NCBI GenBank assembly: GCA_001939145.1
Contig: LSRX01001169.1
Location: 122,368-186,367, forward strand
Source of the DNA: Symbiodinium microadriaticum
Lineage: Eukaryota; Sar; Dinophyceae; Suessiales; Symbiodiniaceae
DNA length: 64,000 nucleotides
Reading direction: 5' to 3'
Both the position numbers and the translations under genes were made by a program. This document shows positions 22,346-35,735 of this stretch, piece after piece. Numbering within the stretch: the stretch's first letter is position 1; each line of letters begins with the position of its first letter. The notes under the pieces were generated by a model. It was not told the origin of the DNA and ran no database searches. It was given only the letters and a program-made list of their open reading frames with translations.

Positions 22346-24125
22346 TGAATCCCCGAAATAAGGGAGTGTTCAGCAAGCGGGAGCCCCCGGCGTCTGTTGA
22401 GAAACCTGACACAATTATAAAAAAAATAATGTATATATATATATATATATACCAAGAATTGTCATAGCAAGTCTGGTGATCATACTTGTAATCATCATCC
22501 TGGGTTCATAGTAACAGGAAACATATTCAGAAACGATAATCATGGCAAAGGCAGGACTAAGAACCTTTGCAATCTACTGATTAAGGCAATACTAAAGATC
22601 GCAACAGCAACAGCAACAACCACAGCGATGACATCAACGACGACAACAGCCACCACCATCCTCGCCGTCATCGCCTTGAGCCCCCCGAGACCCTGAGGAA
22701 CCGAAGCCCTGTAGAAACACCCCCCCTGCCCCAGCCCGAGGCTCCCCACCCGAGATCATTCAAACTGGGCGGCAGCCCGGCATCCTCCGCCCTGCCAAGA
22801 CAAGAGCAGCCATGCAAGGACGGATGGGGGGTGGGTGGGGGGGGGGTTCTCTGAGAGTTTGTAGGGTTCCGCATGAATTCGTTCAATCGCGTCGTTTGGC
22901 TTTGGAAGGCTTGCCTGGTTGGGGGTTCTGCGGCTTGGGTTCACAGTTTGTTTCATGGGGTGTTGGGCTCGAGAGTTCAGGGTTTAGGGCCGTCGGCTCA
23001 GGGCTTCAAGCTTGAATTTTTCAGGATCAGGGTTTTCAGGTTCACTGGTTTGGGGGTCTTTAGGCTTCAGTGTGGTGGGGTTGTGGGGTCATGAAACAAT
23101 TAAAGCGCACAGTGAGTCATGAACAACCTCCCTAAGCATGGAGGCGAAATCCCGAACCAAACAAAAAGCCCAAACTCTTCAATCTGCTCTAAACCCTAAA
23201 CCCTAAACCCTAAACCTCCGAGCCAAGGCCTCTTATAGAGCGGCCGCAGGTCCGAGTCTCCGAAGCACAGGGTACCCCCACGTGGGCCCATGCCGTCCTT
23301 GCCTGACCAAGAACTAGTCACTAGTCCACAACAAACAACTACTGCTACGACTACTGCTGCTGCTTGTCGTCCTGCGGCAGCGCTAGTGCCGACGGCAAGA
23401 CGAGACCCGGCCTTCTTTGCGAAGCTGCGCGAACGCCTGGAAGCAACAAGGCCGGGCGACACCAAGCTGATACTGCCTTTTTTATGCGATCCGGGCTTCC
23501 ACTCCTGTTCGAATTCTGGCTCCTCACTGTTTCAGGGCCTTGGGATCGGTGTTTGACGCATGAAGGAGTGCAGCACCTCCACGGCAGCACCAAACTCGTG
23601 GCACCCAGCCGCTTCGCCGCCGATGTCACGCCAGCCTGGGCTGGCCTCGCAAGTCAGGGAAATGGATGCGAGCATCGCAAATCCGAAACCCACAAAGCTG
23701 GCACGCAGGCAATGAATGAACATCGATGTTACGGCTCTGTTGGTCAAGATCAACAAGCATTTCCATCTATACGATCACGACCAACAGCACCGGCACCACC
23801 ACCACCACCGCCAACGCCGCCCCAGCCACACTCATGCTGCAACTCGGCAAGAGCAGTCGGGCCTCCAGCCACATGCGGTCGGTTTGGAACTTCCTTGCCC
23901 GATCGACTTCTGTGTCGCTGGACCTTCGCTCAGAGAGGCTACGATTGAAAAACCTGACGTGGTGCCTATTTTCAATCTCACTCTGCTAGTTTGCTTTGTG
24001 TCCACTCTTTTCCTGCTGCTGCTGCTGCTGCCGCTGCTGCTGCGGCTGCAGCTGCTACTACAACGACGATGTTTGCTGCACTGGCTTCCAGGTTCAAGGT
24101 TCAGGAAAGTCGGCCCTAAACCCCA

Positions 24126-24180
24126 AACTCGAAAACCCTAAACCCTAAACCCTGAGGTTCCGTAAACCCTAAACCCTAAA
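24126..24180 (-). repeat. CCCTAAA tract
   Basis: Two short CCCTAAA runs are separated by CTGAGGTTCCGTAA. Confidence 0.75.
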
Positions 24181-25687
24181 TGGCCGGGCTCCGAGACTGG
24201 GCCCGACAATCTCGACTAAGGCTTCGAGCCCTCGGCTTCAGGATCAAGTTTCGGCTCGAAGCCACACACTAGATCCAAACCGGAGTCGAGAATGGCTCCG
24301 GCCACACCTCCACACTTCCCTATTACCAGTATTATGATTACTATGAGTATTATGATTATGATTATGATTATGAGTACTATTCTTATTGGTATTATTGTTA
24401 TTCTTCTTTTTCTATTACCCTAAATCCTAAATCCTGAACCCCGTCAGCCTTAACTCCTAGGCCATCCTGAACCCCATGCCTGGGTCCTTCTGAGTTTAGG
24501 CCAGCAATAGCTAAGGCATCAGCAGGAACTCAGCAGGAGGCTTCGCCATCAGCTTCTCCTCTCCGACGTGGAGGCTCCGACAAAAAAACATAAATGAGAT
24601 GTCCTGAAACTGAGGGCCCTATTGCTATGAGCGCTATGTCAGGGCATGCTAGGGTCCCGAGTTGTGGTTTTCATGCTGCCAAGACCACGTACACCTACCA
24701 ATGTCGTGATCATTAGCGTCGCCGCGGTCCACTGCCGCATGCACCGTGCCACAATCTGTCCCACTTTCATGGTTGCCTGCCACTAAAGACATTTTTGGAA
24801 TTGGCACCATCACTACCACTGTCACTACCAGTCACTACCCTCATCCTCATTCTCATTCTGATAAATGTCACCAGTACGGCTGTCTCAATCGCTCTCATCA
24901 CGAGTGACGTTGTCATGAGAGGTGTCTGCAACTGCCACACGAACGGTGGGTAAGTTATCATTGGCACCAGAACCCGCCTTCTCCAATCCTCCAACCAGAG
25001 CCCACCCACCCACCCCGGAACGCCCAGATCCAACAAGACTGCCGTCTTGGCACGTCCACCCCTGCTCGGGATCGGTATGCTTGTTCTTGCGATTCTTGCC
25101 ATCCATGTCTTGGCAGCGCTCGTGTCTGCGACTATGACTTCGGTTTAGGCTTACTGGGTCTAGGGTTTGAGACTCCCAGCCCATAGCAACTCGTCCTGAA
25201 GCTGCCGCTCCGGGACTGTCAGGCGTTGCAAACCTTCGAGGGTTTATTCTGATCTCTCAGATCTACTGCGGCTTAGGGTATAGATTCTGTTATATTCCCC
25301 CCCTTCCTGCGATTATTAATACTAATATTGTGAGACGATGATGGCCTCTAGCGCTGAACTGTCATCACCTATGCTGTCGCAGTCGAAGTTTACCGCTACG
25401 TACTCTCGCCACTGCTAATGCCACCCTAACGACCATTGCCAAGAATCCAAAGATCTAAACCCTGAAACCTAAAAAACCCTAACACTCTAAACTATGCAAG
25501 TCCTAAACCCCAAACCCTAGGACTCTATTGAATCTATTGTTAACCTCAAACGCCAGACCATCCCCAGCAACCGAGTTCTTCCAGTGGAGCCAAGATCGGA
25601 ACTGTCGTCGCCCAGGCGTCTCTCAATGACCAAGCACTCGGGCCTGCGAGCTGTGAGCTATGAGCGGTAACGGCTTTGGATTTAGGT

Positions 25688-25755
25688 TCCTGAACCCTAA
25701 ACCCTAAACCCTAAGCCCTAAACCCTAAACCCTAAACCCTAAGCCCCAAACCCGA
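25688..25755 (-). repeat. CCCTAAA array
   Basis: About nine units of CCCTAAA with CCCTAAG and CCCCAAA variants. Confidence 0.85.
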
Positions 25756-26699
25756 TGGTTCCAGGCTCAGGGCTTCAGAGGATCAAGAGTGTTAGGGCTC
25801 TTGGGCTTGGTGGCTTCGGAAGCCCCACAGTTCGGTGTTCTGGAGTCGAGGGCCTTTTTGTGGTGTAAGGTTCGGGACCTACCGCGCAGGGTCTGTGGGG
25901 CTTTGCTGGTTACAGCTGCCCCAAACTTCTGCCAAATGCAATGTTTGTAGCTTGTTGGGACCCTAGGATGCCTTGCCGCATCCCCGAGCCTCTTCATGAA
26001 CCGCTTAAACTTAATGCCACTTCGGAAAGAGTTGCCCTGCCGTCTCCGGGTGTGAGCCACACTCCGGTTGATGCTCAAGGTTTCTGCTTTTGAACTTCTG
26101 AAGCCCCCCGGACGAAAGACGCATTTGAGGTGCCATGCAAGGCATTGCTTCCTAACGATTCAAGATAGACATCTCCCTTTCCAGCGCGGCGGTGCAGTTC
26201 CAGAGAAGTCCCAGTCTTTTGGGTTACTGAGCTGTTCGTCTACAGGCTGGTGCCACAAACTTGCCGCATGATATCATGGTGGGATGTGGTGGGGACCAGC
26301 TATGTACCAATTACCGATGTTGACCGTGTTGACTGGACCTCAGCGATCTAAAATTCTGTTGGGTTCTGGCCGAATTTCATGGTGCCCCTCTTGAAGGCCA
26401 TCCGCGGCTCAGAAACCGGATGGTGCATTTGGGGACAAGAAGAGGCTGTGACCCGCCCACGGCGGAGGGTTCAGGTTTGCGGTGACAAGCGACTTTGGTC
26501 CTATTCCGAAAAAACAGCCACCCAGCTCCCGGGCAAATTGCCCGAGATCAGGTCAAGCTGAGTTTTGTATCCTGTGCCGATAGGCTCAAGGGCCTCCTTT
26601 CTTCTGACGGGCATGGCCATGAAAGCCTCCCGACCCCTCAACGCAGGAACTTGTGGTGATGGAGTCCACCTGCTCCCTTGTCTCCGGCATGGAGGACCC

Positions 26700-26813
26700 A
26701 AAGAGCCCAATACCCCTTACTTAATCAAGGAAGATATACCTTAAATCATAATATTAAGGCCCCTCTAATTGAAGGCATATATTCCTTATTTAAGGGGTAT
26801 TGGGCTCCTTTGG
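26700..26813. repeat. Hairpin-forming short repeat, copy 2 (best preserved)
   Basis: The left arm AAAGAGCCCAATACCCCTTA and right arm TTAAGGGGTATTGGGCTCCT are inverted complements, and the internal AT-rich part (AAATCATAATATTAAGG and its partner) also pairs. This roughly 114-bp copy keeps both arms, whereas the other two have a degraded right arm. Confidence 0.8.
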
Positions 26814-29800
26814 GGAGGTGCCATGGTTCGGGACTTAGGGCCGAAACCCTCCACATGCAGCCGTCCCCCAGAGCGCCCGATGCCCCTTCCTGGAGGGAGG
26901 AAACTACCTGAAACCACAAGTCTAAGAAGAAGCACCACAGGGGTGTTGATCTCTCTCTGGGCGCGTTCCCAACCTACCTACGACATGCTGATTGCGGGCT
27001 TCGAACGTTAGAGTGTGATGATTCGGATTCGAAGCTTCACGACATCAGCGAAGGCCCTATCCTCCAAAGCCACGCCGCCCAAGCACGCAAGTTACGAGCC
27101 TCTCTTTCAAGACAGTCTGTCGCGCGAACTCCGTGGAGTTCCTTGAGATGTGATTGGTGCCTGCAGTTGACTTTCACTTGGGGGCTTAGGGTGTAGGGTT
27201 TAGGAGTTTTGGGTTTAGGGGTTTAGGGGTTTAGGGTATAGGGTTGGCGAGCACCGATACTGTCACTCGTGTGACAAAGCACGAGCGACAGCACTCTGCA
27301 GCTGTATCGTCCATATGACCACATGCCCAGAAAGTGTCTCCCGGTCGCAGGCTGCAAGCTGCTGGTGCATGTCAACCAGGATTAATCTCTGGCGCCACAC
27401 CTAGGACCTAGAACCGCTCGACCCCCCCAACAGCTCCGAAATCACCAAACACTCCCCGATGCGATCTGGGGCTCTGCACCAACGAGGACCAACTTGGAGC
27501 CCGTCGCGTGCTCGAACTGACCGCATCAGTGGTTCATGGCATGTAGACCAAAGAGAAGCCCTGGAGACCCCTAGACGCTTCGGGTGCAGGGTTTGAGGCT
27601 CGGGGTTGGAGCATGTCACGGAACTGTTCGTGCTGTCATCCCCTAGGAAACCACATTGCGAAGCACCCTCAAACCCTAAACCCATAAGCCCCTGCAGAGT
27701 AGAGGTCCGAGCCCTCAAAGCCCAGAGTCTAAAATCAAGAACCTTTCCAACCCTCGCAGAAGGCCATAGGGTTTGGGAGTTTAGGGCTTAGGGCTTTGGG
27801 CTCTGGGCCTAGGGGATCTAGAGTTGGCTCTTCCTGGTTCGCCTTCACCCCATGACCTGAACGTCCCAAGCTGCGACAACCCCAACCTCCCAACCCCCAA
27901 AACGCGCGAAGCCCCCTGAAAATCCCTACAAAACCCCTGAAACAGCCCTCACTACAGGAGAGGGGGGACCCCTCAGCACCTGAAGCCCTGATGCCGGCAA
28001 CTTCGCTTCTTAGGCGCCCCCTCCCCTCCCCAGCTCAAGGGTTCGGGCCTTTCGGGCTTTAGGGCCTATAAGTGGGGTGGGAGCATGTGAGGGTTCTTAG
28101 GCTCTTAGGGTTTAGGCTTTGGGGGTTCAGGGCTTAGGGTTTAGGGTTAACGAGGCTTCGTGGAAATGGGGCTCAGGGCCAGGATTTTTCGGGGACAAAT
28201 GGCTCCCGGGTTTTTGGAGTTCTGGGCGGGGGGCGGTGGAGGGTGAGGTCTCGTGTAAACGCTTGGCCCTGGATCTCCAAACACTTACCCGGTTTAGGGT
28301 TTAGGGGTTTTCGTTGTTGAAGGATCACCGGACTTGGTAAGCAGTAGAGCCCCAATGAAGGCACTCAAAACACTACTTGCCAAGCCCCTCTGCACCTGCG
28401 TGTGATACTGGCAACAAACTCAACACTACGAGCACCAAAACTTCTACTTGGACATTCGCCGCCCAAGCCCGAAGAAAACGGCAAAGCTTAACTACCAACA
28501 TCAAAATCTGAGACCTGGGCTCTCAAATCCCGAATGGAACCATGACCAACCCTAAACCTGAGGCAAACCCCTAATCCCTACTTCATAAACTGACCCCCAA
28601 GCCCTAATGCAAGTCCCAAACCCTTCATACAGGTGGGTTGTTGGAGTATCCTACTGTACACAATAAGGAGCCCAAAAAAGGAAGAGAAGAGCAGGTTTCA
28701 AACCTCGGGGGCTTCTAAGCCCAGCCTTGGAGCCCCGCGCCCCGGCCCAGCCTCCACGAAGCTTTGGTCAGCCTGCTGCCGATGGACATCCACGAAATCC
28801 TGGCGTGCCAAAGCAGGGAAAGCTAAACTTAACCCTTTAGGCTAGCGCCTCAGGCTGTGCTGCCGGGCCATATTCAGCTTGTTACTGTGAACAGCTTGCA
28901 GGCCTCACTTGCACCATAGCAAACTTTTTTGCCAGTCTCAGAATTCTAACAGAGGTAACCACAACCCCTTGGGAAACTCTCAACCCCAACCCCAAACCCT
29001 AAACCTTCGTGCTCAGGGTTTGCAGTTTGAGGTCACGGGTCTGGCCGGGTCTCTTGCTCTAGCAGAGCTCGTCGAGCTCTTTCAGGGTTCTCCGCGAGCT
29101 GTCACATGCTTCTCAGATACTCTTCATGCTGTTGTCAGATTTCATAGGGCCCTAGACGCGTGGGTTGATACAGTGTCTATGGCACAGAAAGAACTGACGA
29201 TTCCAAATGCTTCCGGAGTTGCACGCAGCACTTGCAAAACCGTCGCAAACAGGCCGGCTCATCGAAAAGAAACGTCCTGCCAAGCGACGGGGTATCCAAA
29301 AGGGTTAGAGTAGTAGCAGCAGCCTTCGTCGCGCTCTTTCCCAGAAATTCACCTCGTAGTACCATCTCTGCTTCGCTCATTGTGGTTGCCCCCCCTTGGG
29401 CCATGTTGGGCTTCGCAAGCAGGGGAAAACTCACGCCAGACGCGTCCTGAGCTGCGGGAGCTGCTGGAAGTATCCTGCCTCCACAGGAGCACGACTGCTT
29501 TGGGGCAGCATGATGCTGATTGAATGATAGACTGATGGAGAGGAGGATCATAGAACGAAACAACCACGAGAATATGAACATCAGTGTAATATTAGTCACG
29601 AGCCAAACAAATCGAAGTGTCAGGATGAAACCAAACACAAGCAACAAATCCCGAAGCTTAGATCAGCCTGAGGCCAGGCAAACAGTGGCGAAGGTGGAAT
29701 TCTGCATGGAAGAGTATCGGACAACTCCTGGTACACCTACTGATGAACTTATGTAGTACATCTCTACTTTCTTCGACTTACCATGCTTCTTGCATGGCGT

Positions 29801-30359
29801 TGCTCAAACATAAGGCTCCTCTACATGCGACCGACGGTCAAATGTGTGCCCTGTCTTTGTTAAGCTCCCTAGATCGACCATCACCAGTGGCTGTTTGGAA
29901 AACCGGTGGGCTTTTTAAACCGGCGCTTGCGACGCTTTCGGGTTTAGGGATGGAGGCCACTCGTTTGGAGTTGAGCCTGATTGGAGACAACAGGAGCTAC
30001 GCTGGATTCCTGCGCAGCGACTTTGTGGTTCTCATACACCTCAGAGGTCCCCCCGTACCTCAGGACGTGTCGCCGTGATCACATGGCTCACTAAGCTCGT
30101 CGACAGACTCAGCTCAGAGCTTGTCCACTAAAGAGAGCACGTCGTAAACGGGACCTCCACCAATTCCAAGCCGCACAACCAAAAACAAAAAAATCCTGAC
30201 ATCTGAGTGTACAGCCTGAGGGAATGACCACTGCCTGCTCGGAACGTCCGGTCTTCGCGGGTTACATGCGTGCCAAACACTACAACAGCCTGTGCGATCT
30301 CCTGCTGCCGCTTCGCCTGCAGCATCCCTAGCTCGGGATGTAGGGCTTATGGCAGAGCC

Positions 30360-30431
30360 TATAATATATAATATTTTATATATAATATATAATATATAAT
30401 ATATAATATATAATATATAATATATAATATA
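30360..30431. repeat. (ATATAAT)n heptanucleotide array
   Basis: About ten tandem copies of an AT-only heptamer. The same heptamer recurs at 61348-61410. Confidence 0.9.
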
Positions 30432-30639
30432 AGAAGATCCAGCACCACTCCACCACAGCACGCGCAATGAACTCAGGCAAGAAGCTCGCGCCAGTTCGAT
30501 CTCCACCTGTGCACCAAGCCGCGCACGAAATCGAAATGGCACGGGATCCTGGACTTTTGGGGAAAGGCCTCAGGGTTGTTGGTTTCGGCATCTCGGACGG
30601 CGGCAGCGACAATGCCTGGACATTGGCGAAACACTCGGG

Positions 30640-30965
30640 TCACGAATGAAAAAGTGGCAAAGGCACAATGGTGATGGAGGATTCCCTGCACCGGGTTTCC
30701 AGGCTGTCGGCGACGTCGTCATACTCCGACAGCTCGCGAGCTAGCCTCTCATCATCGGCATTTTCTGCCTGAGCCCACCAAGAGCACCACGAGCCGGCAC
30801 GGCTCTTCGGGCAAGGGAAGAGTCCACCAAAGCCAATCCAAGTCGCATCTTTGACAACTTGCTCAAGGTCCACCTCCCCAGGCTTCGTCACCTCCGCGGC
30901 ACTGGGAGCTTCGGAAAAAACCCAAAGAAGCAGGACATGACAAGAAACCTCCTCCCAAAGCTCTC
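30640..30965 (-). CDS. Unassigned exon-like open segment
   Basis: The minus-strand frame is open for 168 codons (to 31143), and the 30640-30965 part has protein-like composition: [40 protein letters not shown] and [20 protein letters not shown]. The 5' third of the frame (beyond about 30970) is probably intron, since it enters a repeat. No family recognised. Confidence 0.3.
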
Positions 30966-31146
30966 TAGGAGCCAACGGCCCTCCAAGACAGCCGGCCAAC
31001 CTTGGCATCGTCTTTCGTGGCCAGACTTCGTTCAGAATCCTGCGACTCGATTGGCGGCATCGCGAAATGACAAGCATGCATGCATCATCATGCATCTGTG
31101 TGCATTTTGTGTGCGAGCGTGTGTCGCGTATGTATGCATACATTCA

Positions 31147-31203
31147 TGCATGGATGGATGGATGGATGGATGGATGGATGGATGGGTGGATGGATGGATG
31201 GAA
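31147..31203. repeat. (GGAT)n tetranucleotide array
   Basis: About 13 GGAT units with a GGGT interruption, followed by a GCAGGNAG-rich tract. Confidence 0.9.
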
Positions 31204-32399
31204 GGCACGCAGGATGCAGGTAGGCAGGAAGGCACGCAGGGAGGTAGCTAGGTATCTAGGTCTGTCGGTCTTACACATGACTTTGTACCAGTAGCTGGTA
31301 TAGCCGCGTCTGTCTATCGCAGCAGAAGGACACGTCTGACCGGATTGCAGCTAGGACTCGGATCTGAACCCTGTCTAGGTTTCAGGGAGGCAGACGTCCA
31401 GGCCCCCAAAAGGCGAGGCCTCGAACCCTCAACCCCTAAACCGCAGCAGCCTAAAAACTCGTCACTAACGCTGAAAACCGCCTCAACCGCCAACCACCCC
31501 AAGAACAAAAAGCAAGACCAGTCGTCCTTCGGGGAGGATGCTCGCAGAGTCGGCAGGCTCCGGAGAGGCCTTCGAGTGACTACGAGCGCGGCTTGAAGTT
31601 CAGGATATCGCATTTAGGAAACTATAGGCACTTTAGGGAAGGCGGTGGGGGGGCAGCGCATCCTCTGGCGTTTTCCGTCGCTCCCGCAACAGATCGCCGC
31701 ACGAAGTGGACCCCAATGGTTGAGCGGCGATAGGTCGGACGCGCGTCCCGAGGCACCCACTGCTGGATGCCGGTGGACACGAAGCCTGCACAAAGCAGCT
31801 TCTATCTCGCACACATGTGCTGCCTGCGACCAGCTATGCAACTGTTACATGAATAGTGCCAGCAGTTACTGCTCCGTGGGCAAGTCTTCAACACCAGCCC
31901 GCCTCTTTGTAGACCAGCCTTGGTCACAAGAGCCAAGCATTCACTCCCAAAAGCGCAAATCGCACTGAAGGCATGGAGTTTCAAGCTGTTTGAGCACAGT
32001 GCTAATAAGGTGCAGTACGGCACACTAAACATCCCTCAGTGCCGAACGAGTGCCACAGCCACCGCTAACGCTCCGCTTGCAATGGTTGCAAGCCTTTGCA
32101 CCCAGGCGCACACAAGTTCGGACTTCCAGTGAGCGGAACTCAGCACCACGACTGCCCACTGAGGACCAAACGAGCTACGGCGACGGTTGAGCCATGGGTG
32201 AGGCATGTTTACACAAGAGCGCAAAATGCTACGCGTACCAAGATATGGGTGAGGTTGGGCTCGGGATCCTGCAGATCGTTCATGGAGACAGTCGTCCCAT
32301 GGGCATTACGGTAAGTTTGCTGCCCACATGTCCATAAGAAGCTGCAGAGCCAGGGGAGACAGAGGCAGATCAGGCAATGGCCTTGGAACCCAGAGAACC

Positions 32400-33157
32400 C
32401 CTCTAGCGCTGCAGAAGGGCACCAGTCCAGAAACCGAGAGAACCACTCGGTCATGCGAAACCTCGGACCAGCCCACGGAGAGGGTTTCTGAGCCGGGTAG
32501 ACGCTTGGGGTAACTTAAGAGCGGGAGAGTGAAAAGTCGCTTCTTGGGTTGCAGGTTGCAGAAACACGCGCAACAGGAGCAAGAGCAACGGCAGCATCAA
32601 AGAAGGCAACAAGAAGCAGGCTGGAAGCTTCAGACGACAGTCCACCGTGCTCCAGCGTCGCTGCCGTCTTTCCTATGATCACCAGCCGAGGAAACTTTCT
32701 TCTGGGTGCCGGGCGTCGCTTTGATGTAAAACACGCCGATATTGATCTGAGCCCAAGCAAACTTATGAAGCCAGAGCCCTGAAGTATGCGGTTTGCAGGG
32801 AATTCCTCATGGAGCGGGCGTATCAAATCCTAGCGCCTTTTGCAGTTCCCAACGGCTTGCTGGAGCGAGCGAGGTCGGCGCACAATCTCCATCGCCGTGT
32901 CCGGAAAACATAGTCTCGTGCTTCCCTCTGCGCGCCTGCAACCAACTCCAAAAACCCCGCAAGGGTCAGGCGACTGCTATCTTGTGCCTGTGAAAGCAAT
33001 GACGGCAAAGGATTTTTCAGGAAAAACCTCGTTGAAGTGCAGAAGCAAACTACTGAGAGCTGCCACACTTCTCTCAGCAACCTTGCGTCCCCACGTATCC
33101 ATGTCGAAGTAGAAGACGTCCACACCAACATGGAGAAGTATGTGAATGATCGTAAAC
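32400..33157 (-). CDS. Nucleotide-diphospho-sugar transferase-like protein, four internal exons (partial)
   Basis: The exons run 33157 to about 33092, 32935-32882, 32746-32700 and 32461 to about 32400. They carry, in order, GVDVFYFDMDTW (DxD-type metal/nucleotide-sugar site), MFSGHGDGDC, INIGVFYIKATPGTQ and TEWFSRFLDWCPSA. This order matches what I know of dinoflagellate proteins with the nucleotide-diphospho-sugar transferase domain (Pfam family PF03407 type), Golgi glycosyltransferases that move a sugar from a nucleotide donor. Intron 32747-32881 is GC...AG and joins DC to INIG in frame. Intron 32462-32699 is GA...AG, phase 2. The join between the first two exons is not resolved and may hide another exon. 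A downstream piece at about 32319-32270 (QTYRNAHGTTVSMNDLQ) and upstream pieces to 33.8 kb may belong, but are unproven. Confidence 0.55.
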
Positions 33158-34094
33158 CTACCCGGCCGAATGCAAGATCCACAAGGGAAGACAAGACCGC
33201 AGAAGTGGACCGAAAGCGCCTGTGCACCTGAGAGGGTGTATTGGGTCCTTGGCTGCAGCCCGACCAATCGCAAATCGCCAATCAAGCAAAATACAACTGT
33301 TCATGCTCTACTCCTGCAGAGGCTATTCTTGCATTGACACATCTCAGTACCTTGCAGAGCCCTACTAGGGCCGGCGCTCCAGCAACCAACTCTGACTGAC
33401 GAAGACTTTTGCTGGAGCCGGCGGCATGCCTTCCGTTCACTTCCTGTGCTTCTTTGCGCTGCTGTGCAGGATCACGCCGCCTTGAAAGCATCCTTCCCAA
33501 TCGATACCTGAGACAAAGAGTTCTTGGTGACTGCGATGCTAGCCATGACATCGCGAAAAAAACATTGTCCTGACTGAGAAGATGACCACTAGAAGGGGCC
33601 AAGCAAAATGTAGTCTTTCAAGATGCAGTACCTCAGCTTCATCTGCCACATCTGCCGCAGAGACAGTGGAGAAGATCGATGCGACTCCGGCCGTCGAGCA
33701 CCCCGATTCTAAGCTTTCGTCGGTGCGCTCCAGCAGGTGGATCCAGGAGCTCCCTGCAAGTTCGAGAAAGGAAGACCCAAATGAAACCATGACCAAATCC
33801 CAAAGTCAGAGCACCGGACCGTAGAGGAGTGTCAGGGCTACATGGCGACGGACTGCAACTCTGCTCGCCGCAGGCCGCGATGTGGTCGCGCCTCAACGAA
33901 CAACAAGGCTGATCCGAAGATGCTCCGGGTGTAGGCGCAGGCTCTTCATCCAAGTAACGTCGAGATGTCAAGCGCGTTATGGCTTCAAGCGCCTGTCAGC
34001 AAGGTACAAGGAATGAAGAACTGCAAGGTATCATCGCACCTCGCGCAGAATGCGCCTTCTGTGCCGTGCCTGCTCCAGGAGAGCACTCTTTCAA

Positions 34095-34158
34095 CCCTAA
34101 ACCCTAAACCCTAAACCAGCCCTAAACCCTAAAACCCTAAAACCCTAAACCCTAAACC
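34095..34158 (-). repeat. CCCTAAA array
   Basis: About eight CCCTAAA units with CCCTAAAA variants. A TTTAGGG array of opposite orientation follows at 34407-34480. Confidence 0.85.
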
Positions 34159-34406
34159 ACGTGGCTCTTATCAAAGCCTCGAAGATCCTAAGAGCTTCGA
34201 AAACCGTGAAATTCCAGAAATTGCCCTAGAACGACGGCATCAAACCCACTCTACACAGAGCCCGACATGAAAAGCCATCAGGTACCCCAAAAAAAGGATC
34301 AACCGCCCGAACCCGCTAAACCTCGCTGCTTTCAAGCCGCGGGGCGCGCCGAAACACTGGACTCTCGTAGACAAAGACGTGTAAAATTATGTAACCCTTG
34401 TACAAG

Positions 34407-34480
34407 TTTAGGGTTTAGGGTTTTTTTGTTAAAGGGCTCTTAGGGTTTAGGGTTTAGGGCTTAGGGTTTAGGGTTTAGGA
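34407..34480 (+). repeat. TTTAGGG array
   Basis: About seven units, interrupted by TTTTTTTGTTAAAGGGCTC. Confidence 0.8.
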
Positions 34481-35564
34481 AGTCTCTCTGGTTTTCGTCG
34501 CAGGTCAGGCGATCTCCGCGGCCGAGCTCTCAGCGCTCTTCAGGAAGAGCTGAAGGACCTCGGAACACAGGGCCCGACCCAACCGGTCTTTGGGAAGAGA
34601 GGCTTTCGGACCTAGGCAACTTGGGGTTCAGGGGCTTAGGGCTTCGGAACGGTTTGCGGCCTGAGGTTTTACCTTAGGAATTTAGGCTCGGGGAGCGGTT
34701 TCGGGTCTGCGGTTTCGGAGGGCCAAGGGGTTCAGAGCAGATTTCTTATGTTCGGATCTAGGGCTCAGGGTCCGGGGCACAGCGCTGCCCATGGTCTCTG
34801 TCGACGTCACTTCGAGGGACCGAACCTCCGAAAACAATACTAGATCAGGGCAAGACCGGAGCCGTAAAGGGCAAGACTAGAGCACTGACTACAATCGCAT
34901 TCAGCACCATGCTCGTAACCAACAGATCAACGACATCAGCAGTCTCACGTGTCGCAAAAGTCATGCAGAGGAGGAGAGGCATAGCCTTGCCTCAGCAGTA
35001 ACGCACAGACAGGAAGGAGGGGAAGGAAAGCAAGACTGATAACAGCAAGGATGACACGCAGAGGAACAAACAAACAAAACATCCAAAAGCATAGCCGAAG
35101 GACTATCAATCTCAGCAAGTGGCTGTAGCCCGAACCCTAAAGCATAGACCCTACAAGCCCTACGCCCTAAACTCTGAACCCCCAACTGAATTAAGCGCGC
35201 TGTCTTTTGCCGGAAAGGCCCCGGCCCCAGCGTCGCGGAGAACCTCGAGAACGCAGAGGCGCTCAAACGCGTCTCTGCAGGGTAAGTCTCGGATCCTCTG
35301 AGGCACGTCCTCGAGCTTGTTTAGGGTTTAGGGTTTAGGGTTTAGGGCTTTGGGTTTAGGGCTCTCAGGACGGTAGGGGTTTAAGGAGTTTCAGGTTTAG
35401 ATTTTGAGCTGGCTCTGAGCGACGCTTCCTGCGTTTCGACACGAAAGAACCCTCCAAACTCTTAGAGAACCCCTAAACCCTAAACCCTAAGCTGCATTGA
35501 GGAAAGCTTGGAGTTTTTGACAAGGGTTGCAAATGTCCACCTCAGTTGCTGAAGTGGTGGCTAC

Positions 35565-35735
35565 TTGGCTAGTTTGTTATCCCGGGTCGTTGGCTAGTTG
35601 GATCGTTGGGCAAGGTTCGGTTGGTTGGCCGGTAGCTAGCAGGCAAGCTAGTAAGTTGCATACGCAGCCAGTTAGCTGCAGCTAGCCAGACATCCTGGGC
35701 TAGTTAGCTCGCTAGCTAGCTGCCTACTTGTCTGA
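35565..35735. repeat. Degenerate GGCTAGTT / GCTAGCTAG tract
   Basis: Repeated words TGGCTAGTT, GTTGGNTAGTT and AGCTAGC fill about 170 bases in a loose tandem order. This looks like an old decayed satellite and has no coding frame. Confidence 0.6.

Larger units (their letters stand above)
24181..30639. other. Stretch without a recognised gene
   Basis: Mixed unique sequence and repeats: CCCTAAA arrays (25688-25755), TTTAGGG-like runs (27180-27240, 28100-28150), a second copy of the hairpin repeat, and an AT heptamer array (30360-30431). Minus-strand open segments at about 26625-26501 and 27580-27420 and a plus-strand one at 29020-29200 have protein-like composition, but I recognise none and they lack a reliable frame join. 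Confidence 0.35.

Noticed and set aside
23364-23948. A 194-codon plus-strand frame
   Set aside because: Competing frames on both strands (one plus, one minus) look equally or more protein-like over parts of it, and the end runs into simple sequence. No frame could be chosen.
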